This document shows positions 10,272 through 21,743 of a stretch of DNA of 64,000 bases, in pieces. A model generated the notes under the pieces. It saw nothing but the letters and a program-made list of their open reading frames with translations. It did not search any database and was not told the origin of the DNA. Each line of letters begins with the position of its first letter. The stretch's first letter is position 1. The DNA is taken from contig NW_006767437.1 in assembly GCF_000264995.1 (NCBI RefSeq), positions 4,904-68,903 of the forward strand. The letters are read 5' to 3'. The stretch is from Punctularia strigosozonata HHB-11173 SS5 (Eukaryota; Basidiomycota; Agaricomycetes; Corticiales; Punctulariaceae). The position numbers and the translations under genes are program-made.

Positions 10272-10643
10272 TCATATGTGTATCAGCGCATATCTCCGGC
10301 CGTGGTCCACCGTCTCCGTCCGGACATCGGGTCGTGAAAGCCGTGTCGTCGCATCTGAATCCATTGAATCGTTTGATAGTCCGTATGAGAACGTGGGTTT
10401 GTGCTCGCTACTTTCGGGACGGAGCTTCCTCCGAACATAGCCAAGTTCAACGGGACGCTCCTAGCTTTCTCCGATTCAGCATCATTTGACGTACTCACGT
10501 CTGTCTCGAGCCACTTCGTCTCGCGCAATGCTGATCTCATATAACAGTGACCTATCCGAGTTCAGGTACGTGACGCCATGGACGAGGACAATGCAGAGGA
10601 GAGTCAACTGAGCCAGGATGGCGCTGGCTTCGTGCGCAGCCAT
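10272..10643 (-). CDS. Possible small membrane protein, unrecognised
   Basis: Candidate exons 10515-10643 and 10272-10460 (54-nt intron with a weak GTGGCT donor and CTAG acceptor) give 105 aa. The first exon encodes a hydrophobic segment (ILAQLTLLCIVLVHGVTYL) that could be a signal anchor or the last helix of a larger membrane protein. The second encodes a polar tail (KLRPESSEHKPTFSYGLSND and on), like the cytoplasmic tails of Agaricomycete orphan membrane proteins. Upstream exons may exist but could not be joined. Start and splice sites are uncertain and no family is recognised. Confidence 0.25.
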
Positions 10644-12011
10644 GCACAACTGCTGCCCCTCTATCCTTACGTGACGTGCTCCTTATCGCTACAGTTTGAA
10701 TAACTGCTGGCTCAGTACCGCGGTGCGGCCTTCCGCTCGGGTTGGTCGCATGGGGACAGCATGGCAAATTACATGCTCGGAGACGCTCCGTGCATCGTGA
10801 TCAAGGAGCATGTGTTTCCACCACAACGCCGCCGCGCATCTTCGGGAGCATCGCATGTGGACGCGCGATTTTACGTATTGTCTACGGAGCATTCGGATCG
10901 TCTGCGTAAAGATTGTCCGGATTTGTGTGGAAGGTTTGGGCGCAGGCGGTTTTCCCCCGGCGAACACAGCATTGATGTACAACAGGTTTCTTCCCCGTCT
11001 TAGCTCGCGGTCAACCGTTATCGCCGAGTCCTCCTGACGTATGCGAGCGCGACGCCTTGAAGTTACCATTACACCCGATCTTCATGTCCTTTTCGGTCAC
11101 CTCATCGATTCTTCCGATACCGCAAATGGAAGACGATACCCGTTACGCCGAGATTGAAGTATGTGGCAAACGGTGAGGTCAACAACAGGCGCCGCGTTTG
11201 TCGCGTGGAGGAGCTCTTCCAAATGCAAGCAGGATTGCGGGAGAACTTCTACGAGTTATGTCAAGGTTGATTACAAGCTTTCCCCGCCCAATGGAACTGA
11301 TGCTCGATAAACGAGCATTTCATACCATAGAAGATCGCCGCTGATAAGCATGCCCCAAGTTGCCGTGCAACAAAGGCTGGTCGAATTCATACGTAACGCC
11401 GTGAACGGACGACGTTGAGGACCAGGAACCTCGGACCGTTACCCATGGCCCAACATCCGAGAACTCATGTGTGCATGCATGGCGGAGCATCAACTGATGT
11501 ACGGTCATAGGGGTAGGCGCCGAATGTTGCATGTTGAGCCTTCGGTCCTGAAATGGTAATGTATCGATCGAGAGTGATATGTTGTTATTTGCAATATACC
11601 AAAGTACAGATGCTTGCTCGAGTTACTTGCGACTCTGCCATCCCAAGTATGACCCTCTGGTCGTTAGCGCATGCGCAACAATCCTCAAACGCCAATACTT
11701 GAAACATAGCCGCCGTAGCCGGCGCCTTGACATCAACCGGCGATGAGGAGCAATCCTCATGATTCGCCTTGCGTTGCTTGTAATGGTGTGAGGCTACGAA
11801 GGGCATCATCAATGGCACGATTCACGCCACTCTGCAGAGAGAGGTTCCCTGTCGCATGAATGACCACCTTTGAGCAGCAGGTTCACGTGAACAGCGGAAG
11901 GTATCGACGTACATATTCATGTGCCGGGGATGATTAACTCTGATTGTTGAGCGACGTTGCGCCTTCCAAACGGTCATGGAATCACCTTAACACCCATATC
12001 ACATACTGTAA

Positions 12012-12190
12012 AACATGTAATTCATTGCGATGGTAGATACAGAACCGAGTCCCATTCCGATGTTTCGAATGCTGATTAGCCGCTTCGCCAGTAAGGTGAT
12101 GATAGCCAACGGCATGCCCAGATTCGGAGGATCCTTCTGCTCAGCCTGCATGTCCCAGAGCCCACGAATGAAGATCGAGTACTGGGCTCA
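12012..12190 (-). other. Coding-like fragment, unrecognised
   Basis: The minus frame reads IFIRGLWDMQAEQKDPPNLG then MPLAIITLLAKRLISIRNIG without a stop, preceded by a good polypyrimidine tract and AG (acceptor near 12187) and followed by a possible GTATGT donor. It looks like an internal exon of a membrane protein, but no neighbouring exons could be linked. Confidence 0.2.
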
Positions 12191-12882
12191 AAGAAAGCGG
12201 AGCGTTGACTGACGACGGCACGCGCTGCCAGCCATTTTATCCCTTGAAGGTGGCCCGTGCGGTGGCGTGAGAATATGTGCGGAGTACATATTATACCGGT
12301 TTGGACTCATCGACTTTTTATCGAAAGTTTTCACCTGGCTGGATATTTGGGGCCTTCTACTTAGCCGTGCTCACGTAGCGGTTCATGAATCTTGGCTAGG
12401 AAGACCGACATTCTGTTACCCAAAGATCGTGTTGGCACATGCAATGTCGGACACGGCCCGTATAACAGACACAGCATGAATATAGTATCCGTCTAGTAGC
12501 CTGGCGGTTCAGCGTTCGGCTTTCGTCCTCACACGCTATGTCTCATCTACCCGTGTTATATCGTAACGAGTGATCTAGTGTATTACATAGGTATTTCAGA
12601 AAGAATCCGCAAATTGGCTTGCTATCGGTGGTGCCTGTCAGGCTAGTCATAACCGCGACGGAGGTAGGGAGCCGGGTGACCCTTTTCCAGCTCAATAATA
12701 CCGGATGGATACGCCATTAATCTGAACATTGCAAAGCCTCTATCGCTCAAGCGTGACGGACTCTGCTTATACTTCTGCAATCATAACAATCTCATGGCGT
12801 AATCTGGTGGGGATTTAGGTGCGCGAAAAACTGAAGCCGCGTTGACGGACGTACCTATAGCATGCATACACGGCAATGTCAA

Positions 12883-15648
12883 TCAGAGCCCAGAGATGAT
12901 CTCAATGATCACTCGTGTAACACAATCGCCTTCAGAGTCAAAGAATCCTACGTCCAATTCCCCGACATGGCTATCGCTGGGTGTTCCGGAGACTTCGATG
13001 CTGTCTGTTCGCCGCGAACTCGATTCCGACCCCAAGTGCACGCAAATATACGCAGGCAGGCAGGCACCATCCATGAGCGTCGTGGTAGATACTTTGGTCA
13101 ATGCAGAGGGCAAGAACAGTTTGAACCTGAATGCCTCGTTTGCACGTACGAGCATTCGAGGTATTGTTGTAGCATGGAGTTCACGTTGTGTGTAGAACGA
13201 AGAAGCCAAGGAGTAGGAGCCGACAGAAGCTCGTGCATTACTAGATGACAGAGCAGGGCTTGAGGGCTCAGTGTAGAAAATGGCCGATGTGCTCGTAGTA
13301 GCATCGTTCTTGTCGGCCTCTTCCCCCAGAGATCGCACATAATGCATACCGATGCTCAGATCATCGTCGACACGTGCCGTTCGATGGGGAAGATGCGAGG
13401 TCATCTGAGATTTTAGAGTGCCAGAGGTATTCTCCCGACTAGAGGAGGAACATCCGCCCGCTGAGCCGATAGACGAAGGAAGCCTCGGAGGAGGAACACG
13501 AGAGGCGCTAGTGAACGGTACCAAGCGTGGTCTGCCGACTGCAAGAGTGCCATCCGGTAGAGAAAGGAAGGAGACGCCACCGACACTCGCGCCACTTCTG
13601 ACGCTGGTTTTCCGCGAAGCTTGTTGGACAACGGCTTCCGCGACATGCGTTGCGGAGGAGGAGTCAGTGTCATCCGAGGAGTTCGCGGATGAGATCGACA
13701 AAGGGCGGACACGTGAGCGCCTGGCAGCGCATGATAGTCCGCGCGGTGAGGCGGGGTCTGATCGTTCAAGCGGTGCGGGTGTAAAGGATAGGACCGGTGA
13801 TGGCATCGACAATCTGCTCTGGTCAGAAGGTGAACGAAAGGCTGAAGTTTGGGGAGGATCGCTTGACGATTCAACCAAAACAGGTTCACCGATTACTGGT
13901 CGTTCTTGTCCGCGGCTAATCGCCTTCATTTGAGTTGCAATAGACCTCGAACGAGTGGCCACACCGAATCGACCGACGATCCCGCGTACTCCGCTAGTCA
14001 GGGTCCCATATAGACCGGGGTCTCGCAGAGGATAAACGCTTGGAGTAGGCTGTACGGGCGTAACCGGGTTGTCCATCAAGGAGTTCTTGTCGAAGGAATT
14101 GCCCTCTTCCATGCCATACCATCTTTTCTCGTCCAGACTATAGCCCTTCCGCCCTTCTTGACCTCCAACTACGGGATCGTCGAGTTTCGCATATCGCCTG
14201 AACGCCGCGAGTAAGATAGCGAACAAAACCATGCCCCCTAGTATCGCGCCTGCAACTTCGAGTCCCAATTCAACGTGCCTATTGGAAGCGTCTTCGCGGT
14301 GGGCATCCTGGTCATCCTTATAAGCAGAACCCGTGAGCGAAATGTTCAGCGAAGTATGCGAAATCGAATGCGTCAGATAGGAGTAAGCTGCGAACGTAAC
14401 GGTGACACGGGGGTGGCTAGGGTCGCCATCCGGAAGTCGGCCAGCCAGCACACCAGCAACAGGGTCAAAGGCAAGATAGTCAGAATATACGTCAGGATCA
14501 AACGCGGCTGTCAGGTTTACGGACCCGTCAGCCGCTGTGAGCGTACTGCCGTGAGCATAGAATGGCTTGAGATCGAAATTGACCAGTCCCGCAGGTTCAC
14601 CCAATATCGGAGGAATAGAACTGGTAGAGAAGAATGAGGCAACTTGCGCCAGAGAAACATTCGTGTGCAAGGTTTGATTGGCGGCAATGATGGAAACAGG
14701 GAGTAGGATGGTCTCCGTAGACTGTGCTGGACTGCCGCTTAATGTCCTGCTACCTCTGTCATATTGAAGCCAAGATCCGTAGGATGATGCATCGATTGAA
14801 AGATCTGATATATTGAAGGAATCTATCGCCTTTCCATCCAACGATACGCCCATGAAGTCCGCGGACGATGTGAGACTGAGGTTAAAGGGTGCCCCGGCTG
14901 TCACGTTGATTGTTGGCAAGGAGGACATAGGCATAGAAAGTTCGTGTGCTGCGATCACAAGGTCGAAAGGTAATATCACGGACGAATACCCGTCATGCTC
15001 AGAGGCATGAAGAACCAAGGACAAGAGAGACGGGGCTTCTCGGATAGTCGGCGTGACACCGTTCAAGGTGACCGTGTTGGGATTGAACCGGATCCAGGAC
15101 GGGATCGGCGAACCATCGGCTTGAAGAGCGCCGTAGAAGATCTTACTAGAAGAGGTTACGGTGTCCCAATGGAAGCCAACACTAAAAGACCAGTCTGGTG
15201 GTATGCGCAGAGAAGGATTCGGGGTTGACAGAGCAGAACCGAATGAAATCGGAAAGACGGACGAAATTGATGGGCTGGACGCTGAGAACTGTGACGCAAT
15301 GGACAATGCGACAGATGGGGGAGGCGTAGACACGGTGATCAAAGTCCAGGAGGAGGCCGCCGCATATTGTCCGTTCCGCGCGGTTACAGTCACGTCGATA
15401 GCGCCGTCTTCGTCCGGAATGCCACGGAACTCCAAATTATCAGGATGAAAGGTGAGCCAGGGAGGAAGCGGGGTAGTCGTGTAGGCGAGCGCGGCTCCAT
15501 CTGTGGAGGCAAAGGTGTTCGAAGACAGCGACCAAGTGTAGGTTGAGTTGACTCGAGCAATCAGTGGCAGTTGATCCTGGATGGGGTGAAGGACAATGAC
15601 ATGGGCCGTAACGGCGATCGCAAAGTATGTTAGAAGGAGAAAGATCAT
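12883..15648 (-). CDS. AXL2: Axl2-like adhesion/polarity membrane protein
   Basis: Intronless, 921 aa. A signal peptide (MIFLLLTYFAIAVTA) is followed by an extracellular region of about 440 residues with repeated dystroglycan/cadherin-like (CADG) signatures such as LPPWLTFHPDNLEFRGIPDE, PSWIRFNPNTVTLNG, GSWLQYDRGSRTLSGSP and YLAFDPVAGVLAGRLPDGDP. One transmembrane helix follows (about residues 463-483, AGAILGGMVLFAILLAAF). The Ser/Pro-rich cytoplasmic tail is over 430 residues. This is the layout of yeast Axl2, the axial bud-site landmark glycoprotein; filamentous relatives act in septation and polarity. The frame is open upstream of the chosen Met, but the signal peptide fixes the start. It lies in tandem 286 bp downstream of KAP123. 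Confidence 0.88.
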   Translation of the reverse strand: MIFLLLTYFAIAVTAHVIVLHPIQDQLPLIARVNSTYTWSLSSNTFASTDGAALAYTTTPLPPWLTFHPDNLEFRGIPDEDGAIDVTVTARNGQYAAASSWTLITVSTPPPSVALSIASQFSASSPSISSVFPISFGSALSTPNPSLRIPPDWSFSVGFHWDTVTSSSKIFYGALQADGSPIPSWIRFNPNTVTLNGVTPTIREAPSLLSLVLHASEHDGYSSVILPFDLVIAAHELSMPMSSLPTINVTAGAPFNLSLTSSADFMGVSLDGKAIDSFNISDLSIDASSYGSWLQYDRGSRTLSGSPAQSTETILLPVSIIAANQTLHTNVSLAQVASFFSTSSIPPILGEPAGLVNFDLKPFYAHGSTLTAADGSVNLTAAFDPDVYSDYLAFDPVAGVLAGRLPDGDPSHPRVTVTFAAYSYLTHSISHTSLNISLTGSAYKDDQDAHREDASNRHVELGLEVAGAILGGMVLFAILLAAFRRYAKLDDPVVGGQEGRKGYSLDEKRWYGMEEGNSFDKNSLMDNPVTPVQPTPSVYPLRDPGLYGTLTSGVRGIVGRFGVATRSRSIATQMKAISRGQERPVIGEPVLVESSSDPPQTSAFRSPSDQSRLSMPSPVLSFTPAPLERSDPASPRGLSCAARRSRVRPLSISSANSSDDTDSSSATHVAEAVVQQASRKTSVRSGASVGGVSFLSLPDGTLAVGRPRLVPFTSASRVPPPRLPSSIGSAGGCSSSSRENTSGTLKSQMTSHLPHRTARVDDDLSIGMHYVRSLGEEADKNDATTSTSAIFYTEPSSPALSSSNARASVGSYSLASSFYTQRELHATTIPRMLVRANEAFRFKLFLPSALTKVSTTTLMDGACLPAYICVHLGSESSSRRTDSIEVSGTPSDSHVGELDVGFFDSEGDCVTRVIIEIISGL

Positions 15649-15934
15649 AGTGATAGGATGGACAAGCGGTGAGCCGGCCAGCGACAGCGGAGGAGACTCG
15701 AGATTAGAGTGACGAGTTCGCGACGAACGCGAACCAAGCTCGCGCCGTCGCTGTCTTGGACTGTCACACCCGCCAAAGTGCCAGTGCTTTGGGCATGTCC
15801 TCGAGTTTGCGAGCCTTGATAATTGCATCTCGAATCGTGAAATCCCGCCAGATTTAGCGTAAGCAATGACCCAGAACAAGTACCCTACAGCAACAATTCG
15901 ATACCAGATAACATGGAAGGAATAACCGGGGCCT

Positions 15935-18900
15935 CTACTGCACGAAAACGCCCAAACCCGCATTTTGCACCGCCGCAGGATTCTCTGCATGCAACGCCCT
16001 CACCAGACTCACTAACTCCGACCGCGCCTCGTCATTGATCTCCTCCGCATGCGAAGGATCCAGGACATATGCGAAAACATGAAGCAGGTGTTCCAAGTGA
16101 GGGGCCAGTGATTGCGGATTTGTCCGGAATAAATGGAATATCGCGCGGAAGACAGGACCGTTCTCGAGCGGGTCGTGCTTCAAGGGCAAGGCACCGACGA
16201 AAATGGGAAGAACTTGATCCAATGGAACCGCAGAGGTGTTCTTCAATATCATCCGCGCAACTGCACCGGCTGCATTATCCTGAGCGTTCAGGCGCGCGGT
16301 AGGTGCATTTGGTGTGACAGAGAAAAGCGGTCGTAGAGCGCCCAAAAGCGCGATGTATTGAGCTGAGAGATCGGTATCCGAATGCTCGACGAGGAGACCG
16401 GATGCGAACGCAGCGTTGCTTTGGACCTCGGCCTCCTCGTCGCTTAATGCGCGGTAGAAGAGCTCCAGAAGAGGCTCCGTCCATTGGGTAACACCGCTCT
16501 TGATACCAGCAATGATCTCTGCAAGGCATCCGATGGCAGATGATCGGTCGCTTAGGGAACGTCCCTTCTTCTGCACAGGGAGGTGAGACGAATCCTAGTG
16601 AGCTGATATCTGACTTACGTAGAATTTGGAAATCAATGGATAGAATACCCCGAAGACCTGGCACCAGTCGGGCCCTAGGGCGTTGGCTACAGCGGCGATC
16701 AGGTCGCCGGCGGAAGAGATCAGGACAGAATCCATTTCAGACTGGTCCTCTAGGGCTTCATCTTCTTCGTCTTGATCGGGATCTTGCTGACACAACGCCC
16801 GCTGTTCGAAGATCTGCGTGCACACGCTATGGATTACATCCAGGTCTGCTGAATGGTCAGAATCAGGGTACGCATCACTGATTCAACACGTACTGCCGTC
16901 GACGAATGCGGGTCCAATCTTGTTCACGGTCTCGGCGAGACCCACACATAGAGCCGAAACAACAGCCCTAGACGCATATGGTCAGAGGACGAGCTCACAT
17001 TGAAGAATACGCATACTTGTCATCTTCGGCTTCTAATACTTCCATGAGCGGGGTCATCACGTGAGCGATGAGATCTTTGACGTGCTGGTCAAGGAGGGGT
17101 TGCTAAACATGGATGAGTTGGCCGTATCATGAAAGGAATCAATCAAAGATATACACGAACGGAATTCAAGCCCGGTTGCCATTCTTGAGGACCGCTGAGG
17201 TCGTAGAATGTTCTGACAATTTCCAATAGACTTTCACAAGCCGACTTTCGAATCCCCTCGTAGTAATGAGAAAGGAGATTGACGAGTACCAGGGTGCACT
17301 GTTCAACGTAAGGAAGGAAATGGTTCTTCGTGGCGCTGAAGAGCATGCCGATTGTGTCCGCCGCAATTTCCTTCTCCACGGCGATAGCGCTGTTGATATC
17401 GAGGGCCTTATCGTCGTCCACGTCGTTTTCGTCTACATTGATCTCCGTCTCTCGGACGACGATGGCAGTGGCAGGCGAGGCGCCAGTGGCGAATGACGCG
17501 GCAGCGTCCGGAGCCGTGACTATGTGCAAAGATTAGTTACTGTCAATCATTTGCATAAGAACGTACGATTGGAAGGCTCAGTGCCGTTTTCTTCCTGCTC
17601 GCAGCTGGCCACGAGCAAGGGAACAACGTTCGGCAAATAAGGCGCGAATTCATCCTCGAAAACCTTCGCCATGACGCCGAAGAACAGGAAGCTACATTCC
17701 CGAAGCCTCGCACTCCCCATCTCCGTGCCTTGGAAAGCTTGCTTCATCAGGTCTGGGAAATACGGTCGAAACACGTCTGCGCCGACGGCCTCCGCGAATG
17801 TGCCCACAGCGTCCATGCTGAGCCCTCTGAGCTCTTCCTCGCCCTCGCCCTCTCCTGTAAGCACCAAAAAGTGCTTAAGGCGCTCCATGGTCGGCTGAAA
17901 GTACGGCGTAAATTTCTCCTTGGAGGCATGCGCAGCACTACCGATTGCTCCAGTGACGACGGCCTTGACTTTGACCGGGGCCGTATCAAGGAGACCAGCG
18001 AGGCGCTCCATAATCAAGTGTAGATACTGATCGATCTGATCTTGAAGAATCTCCAAGAGGGCGTCAAGAGCTGTGCAAGCATACTTTTGTGTCTCCGCAT
18101 CGCTGACGAGGTTCATGATAGTCTAATAATAGAGATTGTATTAGACCCCACCTGAGCATCGGTAGTCAGACTCACCGGGACGAGGACGGCATGTCTCGAG
18201 GCACACTCCTCCTCCAACCATTCACACAAGCATGTAATAGCAGTGCATGAAGCTGTCCGCACACTGGCATCGGGATCCTGCAAACCTCGCTCGATAACTG
18301 GCCAGATATGTTGCATGAGCGGAGTCATATATTCACTGCATCCCTCCACTGAAACTCCGAGAGCAAGCATAGCCGCTCGCCGCTGGGCAGGGTTCGGCGA
18401 AGAAAAATACTCTTGTATGAGGTCGCGAAGCGGAGGGAACACTTGCGTGGGCGGGAGGGATGTCGCGAGTCGGTCGATAATGCGTAGAGCAGACTGATTG
18501 CATAACGTTCAGTGCCGGACCAAAAGAGTAGAGGCTCTAACTTACGCGGCCCGGGGCATCCTCGTCCAAATCACTGGGGGTGTCCTCGGTAACAATACCC
18601 ATGACGCCTTGCAGGATGACGGGTGCAAGTCCTAGACTCTGTATCTTGGTTTTTTTACTGTGGGGCGGTGAATTCATGGCTAGGAGCTCAATAAGTAGCT
18701 TCTCACTATTGCACAGTCCAATTAAGAGCGTTCAGGGCGAAAACACGAAGTTCGCTTTCGTATTCGCGGTTGCCTCCGCAGGTGAGCAGGAACTTCGTGA
18801 GCTCGGGTATGTGCGAGCCGAGCACCGGGATTTCCTTGGAGTCAAGATATCAAAACGGAGTGTTTCAATCGTGATATCACGACTCACGAGGATTAATAAC

Positions 18901-19899
18901 ACCTCGAGCACATCGAATAGCTCCCGGGCACCTTTTTCGTTTCCAGATTCGACACATTGCCCAATCACGTTTATCATCGCAGGCAACAGTGCCTGGAATG
19001 CCTTCTGTAGTGCCCGCGCATGTTTACGTAAGAATCAAATACGGACAACAGGCCAATTGCACCAACCACTTCAGCCTTATCGTCAACATCGATATACTGT
19101 GCGATCACTCCGAGGGACCTGACTGTGGTGATTCGGACATCAAGACTTTCGGGGTCGCTGAGAAGGTTGTTGAAGAGTTGAAAAAGCGCCTGCAGCTGAT
19201 CCTGGAAGCCTTCTACAATATTCTCCAAGACAGTGAAGAGAACGAAGACTCCGATTTCGCGATGGGGGACCTGAGGTGAGGTCGCTGTCTGGTACAAGAA
19301 CGGGAGCAATTGAGGCCAAGTTCCGAGGGGAATCTCGATGGCAGCGATAGCGGCGATGACCCGAGCCGTGGAATGGCGAGTCAGGTTACTGTAAGCACTG
19401 TCGGTCTTCAAGCTCCTCCATACATCGTGCACGTACCTAGATTGAGATAGACAGACTTCCGGGAGCTTGACTTTAATCTCCTCACGATTAGCTTGAGGCA
19501 GTTGTGTCCAGAAGTCGCCGCTGTTTTGAGCAACGCGTTTTCTCATTTCAACCGCCGCAAGTTGCCGCACCTTTTGCGGACACTGAGTGGTCAGGTACAC
19601 GGTGATTCTGAACCGGGTTACTCACCGCATCCGAAGGTGAGCTTGCCAAGATCGTCGCCAAAGCGGGGATGCATAGTGGTGTCTTGTAATATTCCTTGTT
19701 TAGTTGTGCGGTAGCCTGAAAGGTGGATCGTCATTCAGACATCGATACCATCAAGGTGGAAAAACCGACCGCTTTGAGTTGAACCGTGTCGGGTGCTGTC
19801 GACTGGATGAGAAGATTATGCAACCCTTCGACATAGCTGGCCTGCACAATGTCATCAAAATAGGGTCGAATCGGGTCGCACATGAACACTGACATCCAT
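15935..19899 (-). CDS. KAP123: Importin beta, Kap123/importin-4 type
   Basis: Fifteen exons: 19894-19899, 19770-19841, 19626-19715, 19437-19570, 19067-19388, 18888-19004, 18707-18834, 18546-18657, 18176-18493, 17567-18122, 17161-17519, 17017-17102, 16894-16967, 16619-16848, 15935-16570; 1079 aa (yeast Kap123 1113). It is a HEAT-repeat karyopherin importing ribosomal proteins and histones with Ran-GTP. Family blocks include LLIQSTAPDTVQLKA, VRQLAAVEMRKRV, RHSTARVIAAIAAIEIPLGT, YKKTKIQSLGLAPVIL and an acidic insert DPDQDEEDEALED. The first exon carries only ATG GAT, fixed by a GTCAGT donor and by homology of the next exon (ASYVEGLHNLL). The exon 4/5 acceptor has a 9-nt in-frame alternative. It is divergent from RQT4, 286 bp away. 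Confidence 0.95.
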
Positions 19900-20185
19900 G
19901 ATAGTGTACAGGCGAAGGTAGAAGTCAAGAGTCAGGATCAGCCTATCATGGAGCAGCATTCAAAATTTCTGGGACTAGCACGTGAGACGCGACTTTGAGC
20001 TTCATGAATCAGTCCCGACGTTTCCCTCCGTCTGACTTACTCTGACATATACAGCGCATCCGATCGGTGCAACAACATCACTAATTTACCGCCGCTTGTA
20101 CCCTTAGGCTAGGACACTCAGGTAGGCCTGCAAGACATCGAATAACCGATCAATTGCCTCAGCCTGAGAGCTAGCCACGCCTGTC

Positions 20186-21091
20186 ATGTCTAATCGTAAA
20201 GGATGGAACGCAAAGCAGCCAGCAGGATCCCTCTCCTCCGATAGAATCCGGAGGCCAAACCCGCCTGCATCCGGTCATGCCAAAGCCAACGCTGCTGCGC
20301 AGGGCCCTCCGAAGAGCGCCGCAGTCACGAAACTCGAGTCTCTACACTCATGGCTCTCGAGGACAAACGCAGGGAAAAGCAGGGATCCGAAAGGCGGCTG
20401 TTTCTGCCTGGGTGAGCGGAGGGCCATTTTGTTTACTTCGCGGCGACGAGTTCTGCTTACCTGTAAGCATGCAGCCAGAATACATCCTCTATCGCCATAT
20501 ACCCCGATATGCCGCGGATGCGGATTGATCATCTGTCGGCTTAATCTACCCAACTATGCGTGCCCCCACTGCACATCTCCGTTATTCTCAGACGGGCAGC
20601 AGGGGGCCCTCATTTCAAGAATCGATGCGGAGATTGCGAAGCAACTCGCCGCCGAGCATGCGGAGCGCGAACGATTGCTGCAAGAAGCTCGCCAGGCAGC
20701 GGGCGCATTTCCAACTTTGCAAGATCAATCATCATCTGATATAGACCGCCCATCCGTTGCGCCTCTTCGTCCTGCTCAGGAGACCCATAAAGTACTGTCC
20801 CTCGGCGCTAAAGGGACCAAGGGAAAGAAAGTGGTCGTGCAATCGTATACCATTTCGACCACTCCGCCTCGTCCGAGATCACGGAACGGTCCGACAGAGG
20901 AAGATGGCGAGCCTACGAGAATTACCCCTCCCGGTCAAGAAGTCGAATGCATGTCACAGGGACAAAACATCAACTCCTGGATCAGTCCTCGGGGATTGCA
21001 TGCGACCTACGTACCATCACGCCGCATTGACGGGAAATCTACTAAACGGTCAGACATAACCAGGCAACACAAGGGCAGGGGAACTTCCTGA
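20186..21091 (+). CDS. RQT4: ASC-1/TRIP4-type zinc-finger protein (RQT subunit)
   Basis: Two exons, 20186-20411 and 20475-21091; 280 aa. The splice restores the zf-C2HC5 domain: CFCLARIHPLSPYTPICRGC then GLIICRLNLPNYACPHC, the hallmark of activating signal cointegrator 1 and of yeast Rqt4. Rqt4 works with the Slh1 helicase to split collided ribosomes marked by ubiquitin in ribosome quality control. The N terminus (about 70 residues) is basic and Pro/Ala rich. After the finger comes a charged helix (RIDAEIAKQLAAEHAERERL) and a low-complexity tail. The protein lacks the C-terminal ASCH domain of human TRIP4, as in yeast. Reading on through the 63-nt intron would destroy the finger, so the splice is well supported. 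Confidence 0.9.
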   Translation: MSNRKGWNAKQPAGSLSSDRIRRPNPPASGHAKANAAAQGPPKSAAVTKLESLHSWLSRTNAGKSRDPKGGCFCLGERRAILFTSRRRVLLTCKHAARIHPLSPYTPICRGCGLIICRLNLPNYACPHCTSPLFSDGQQGALISRIDAEIAKQLAAEHAERERLLQEARQAAGAFPTLQDQSSSDIDRPSVAPLRPAQETHKVLSLGAKGTKGKKVVVQSYTISTTPPRPRSRNGPTEEDGEPTRITPPGQEVECMSQGQNINSWISPRGLHATYVPSRRIDGKSTKRSDITRQHKGRGTS

Positions 21092-21743
21092 GTTCGCCGT
21101 CCCTCCAAGTCATCCAAGCTTGTTGGTATACTATGGCATGCGCTACACTTCACTATCTTGTCGGTGAGTCCCTACAACAAGAGTGGTGTATGGGAAACCT
21201 TACCAGACGATTGCCAGACGATGTGGACTTGGTGCAAATGTGCGGCTATCCGCCGGAGACAGCTGTAAAATGCCATACCTTCGTCATCGTAGCATCTATG
21301 AGCCCTTGCATAACGTTCAGGGGAGGACGTCTGTTCATCGCAGATAAGCACGGGGCCGTGCAGTCCTTTGAATGCCTCCGCCCCTGTCAATGTAGAGTAC
21401 CACATGCAGTATACTTCTTGTGATATATGCGGACACTGATTGCTAGATGCCGACCTCAGGATCTCCATCATTTGACGCGGACGTATATTAAGCTCTCCGG
21501 CGGATAGAAAGCGTCAGCAGGCCCTTGACTGCGCTCCATGATATGAACACCGTTTAGCGCGAACGACGATCATAACGCTCTCTGGCCGCTTCGCTTCGGG
21601 CGAGGCACGTCGAAGAACGTTCAGCTCAACGAGCGTTCGCGCGATTCCCTTCCGTTGGCGCTGATTGATAATATAATCTCCAAAGGTACGTAATAATGCA
21701 TCCTCGAAAGATATGATACACATAGCGTTCATTCAGCAGAAGC
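21092..21743. other. Convergent intergenic region, no gene seen
   Basis: 650 bp between the 3' ends of RQT4 and POT1. Open frames of up to 99 codons exist on both strands, but none shows a motif or splice support. It probably holds the two 3' untranslated regions. Confidence 0.5.

Larger units (their letters stand above)
9686..12882. other. 3.2-kb gene-poor region
   Basis: No gene can be assigned with confidence. Two minus-strand stretches look like coding sequence (10272-10643 and about 12012-12190, listed separately). The remainder has only short frames with no motifs. GC content is like that of the neighbouring genes, so this is not an obvious AT-rich repeat block. It may hold a fast-evolving or decayed gene. 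Confidence 0.4.

Noticed and set aside
12862-14640. Long plus-strand frames opposite AXL2, and similar antisense frames opposite BUD6, MRP20 and the aspartic protease
   Set aside because: They show no motifs or splice signals and mirror the codon pattern of the strongly supported genes on the other strand.
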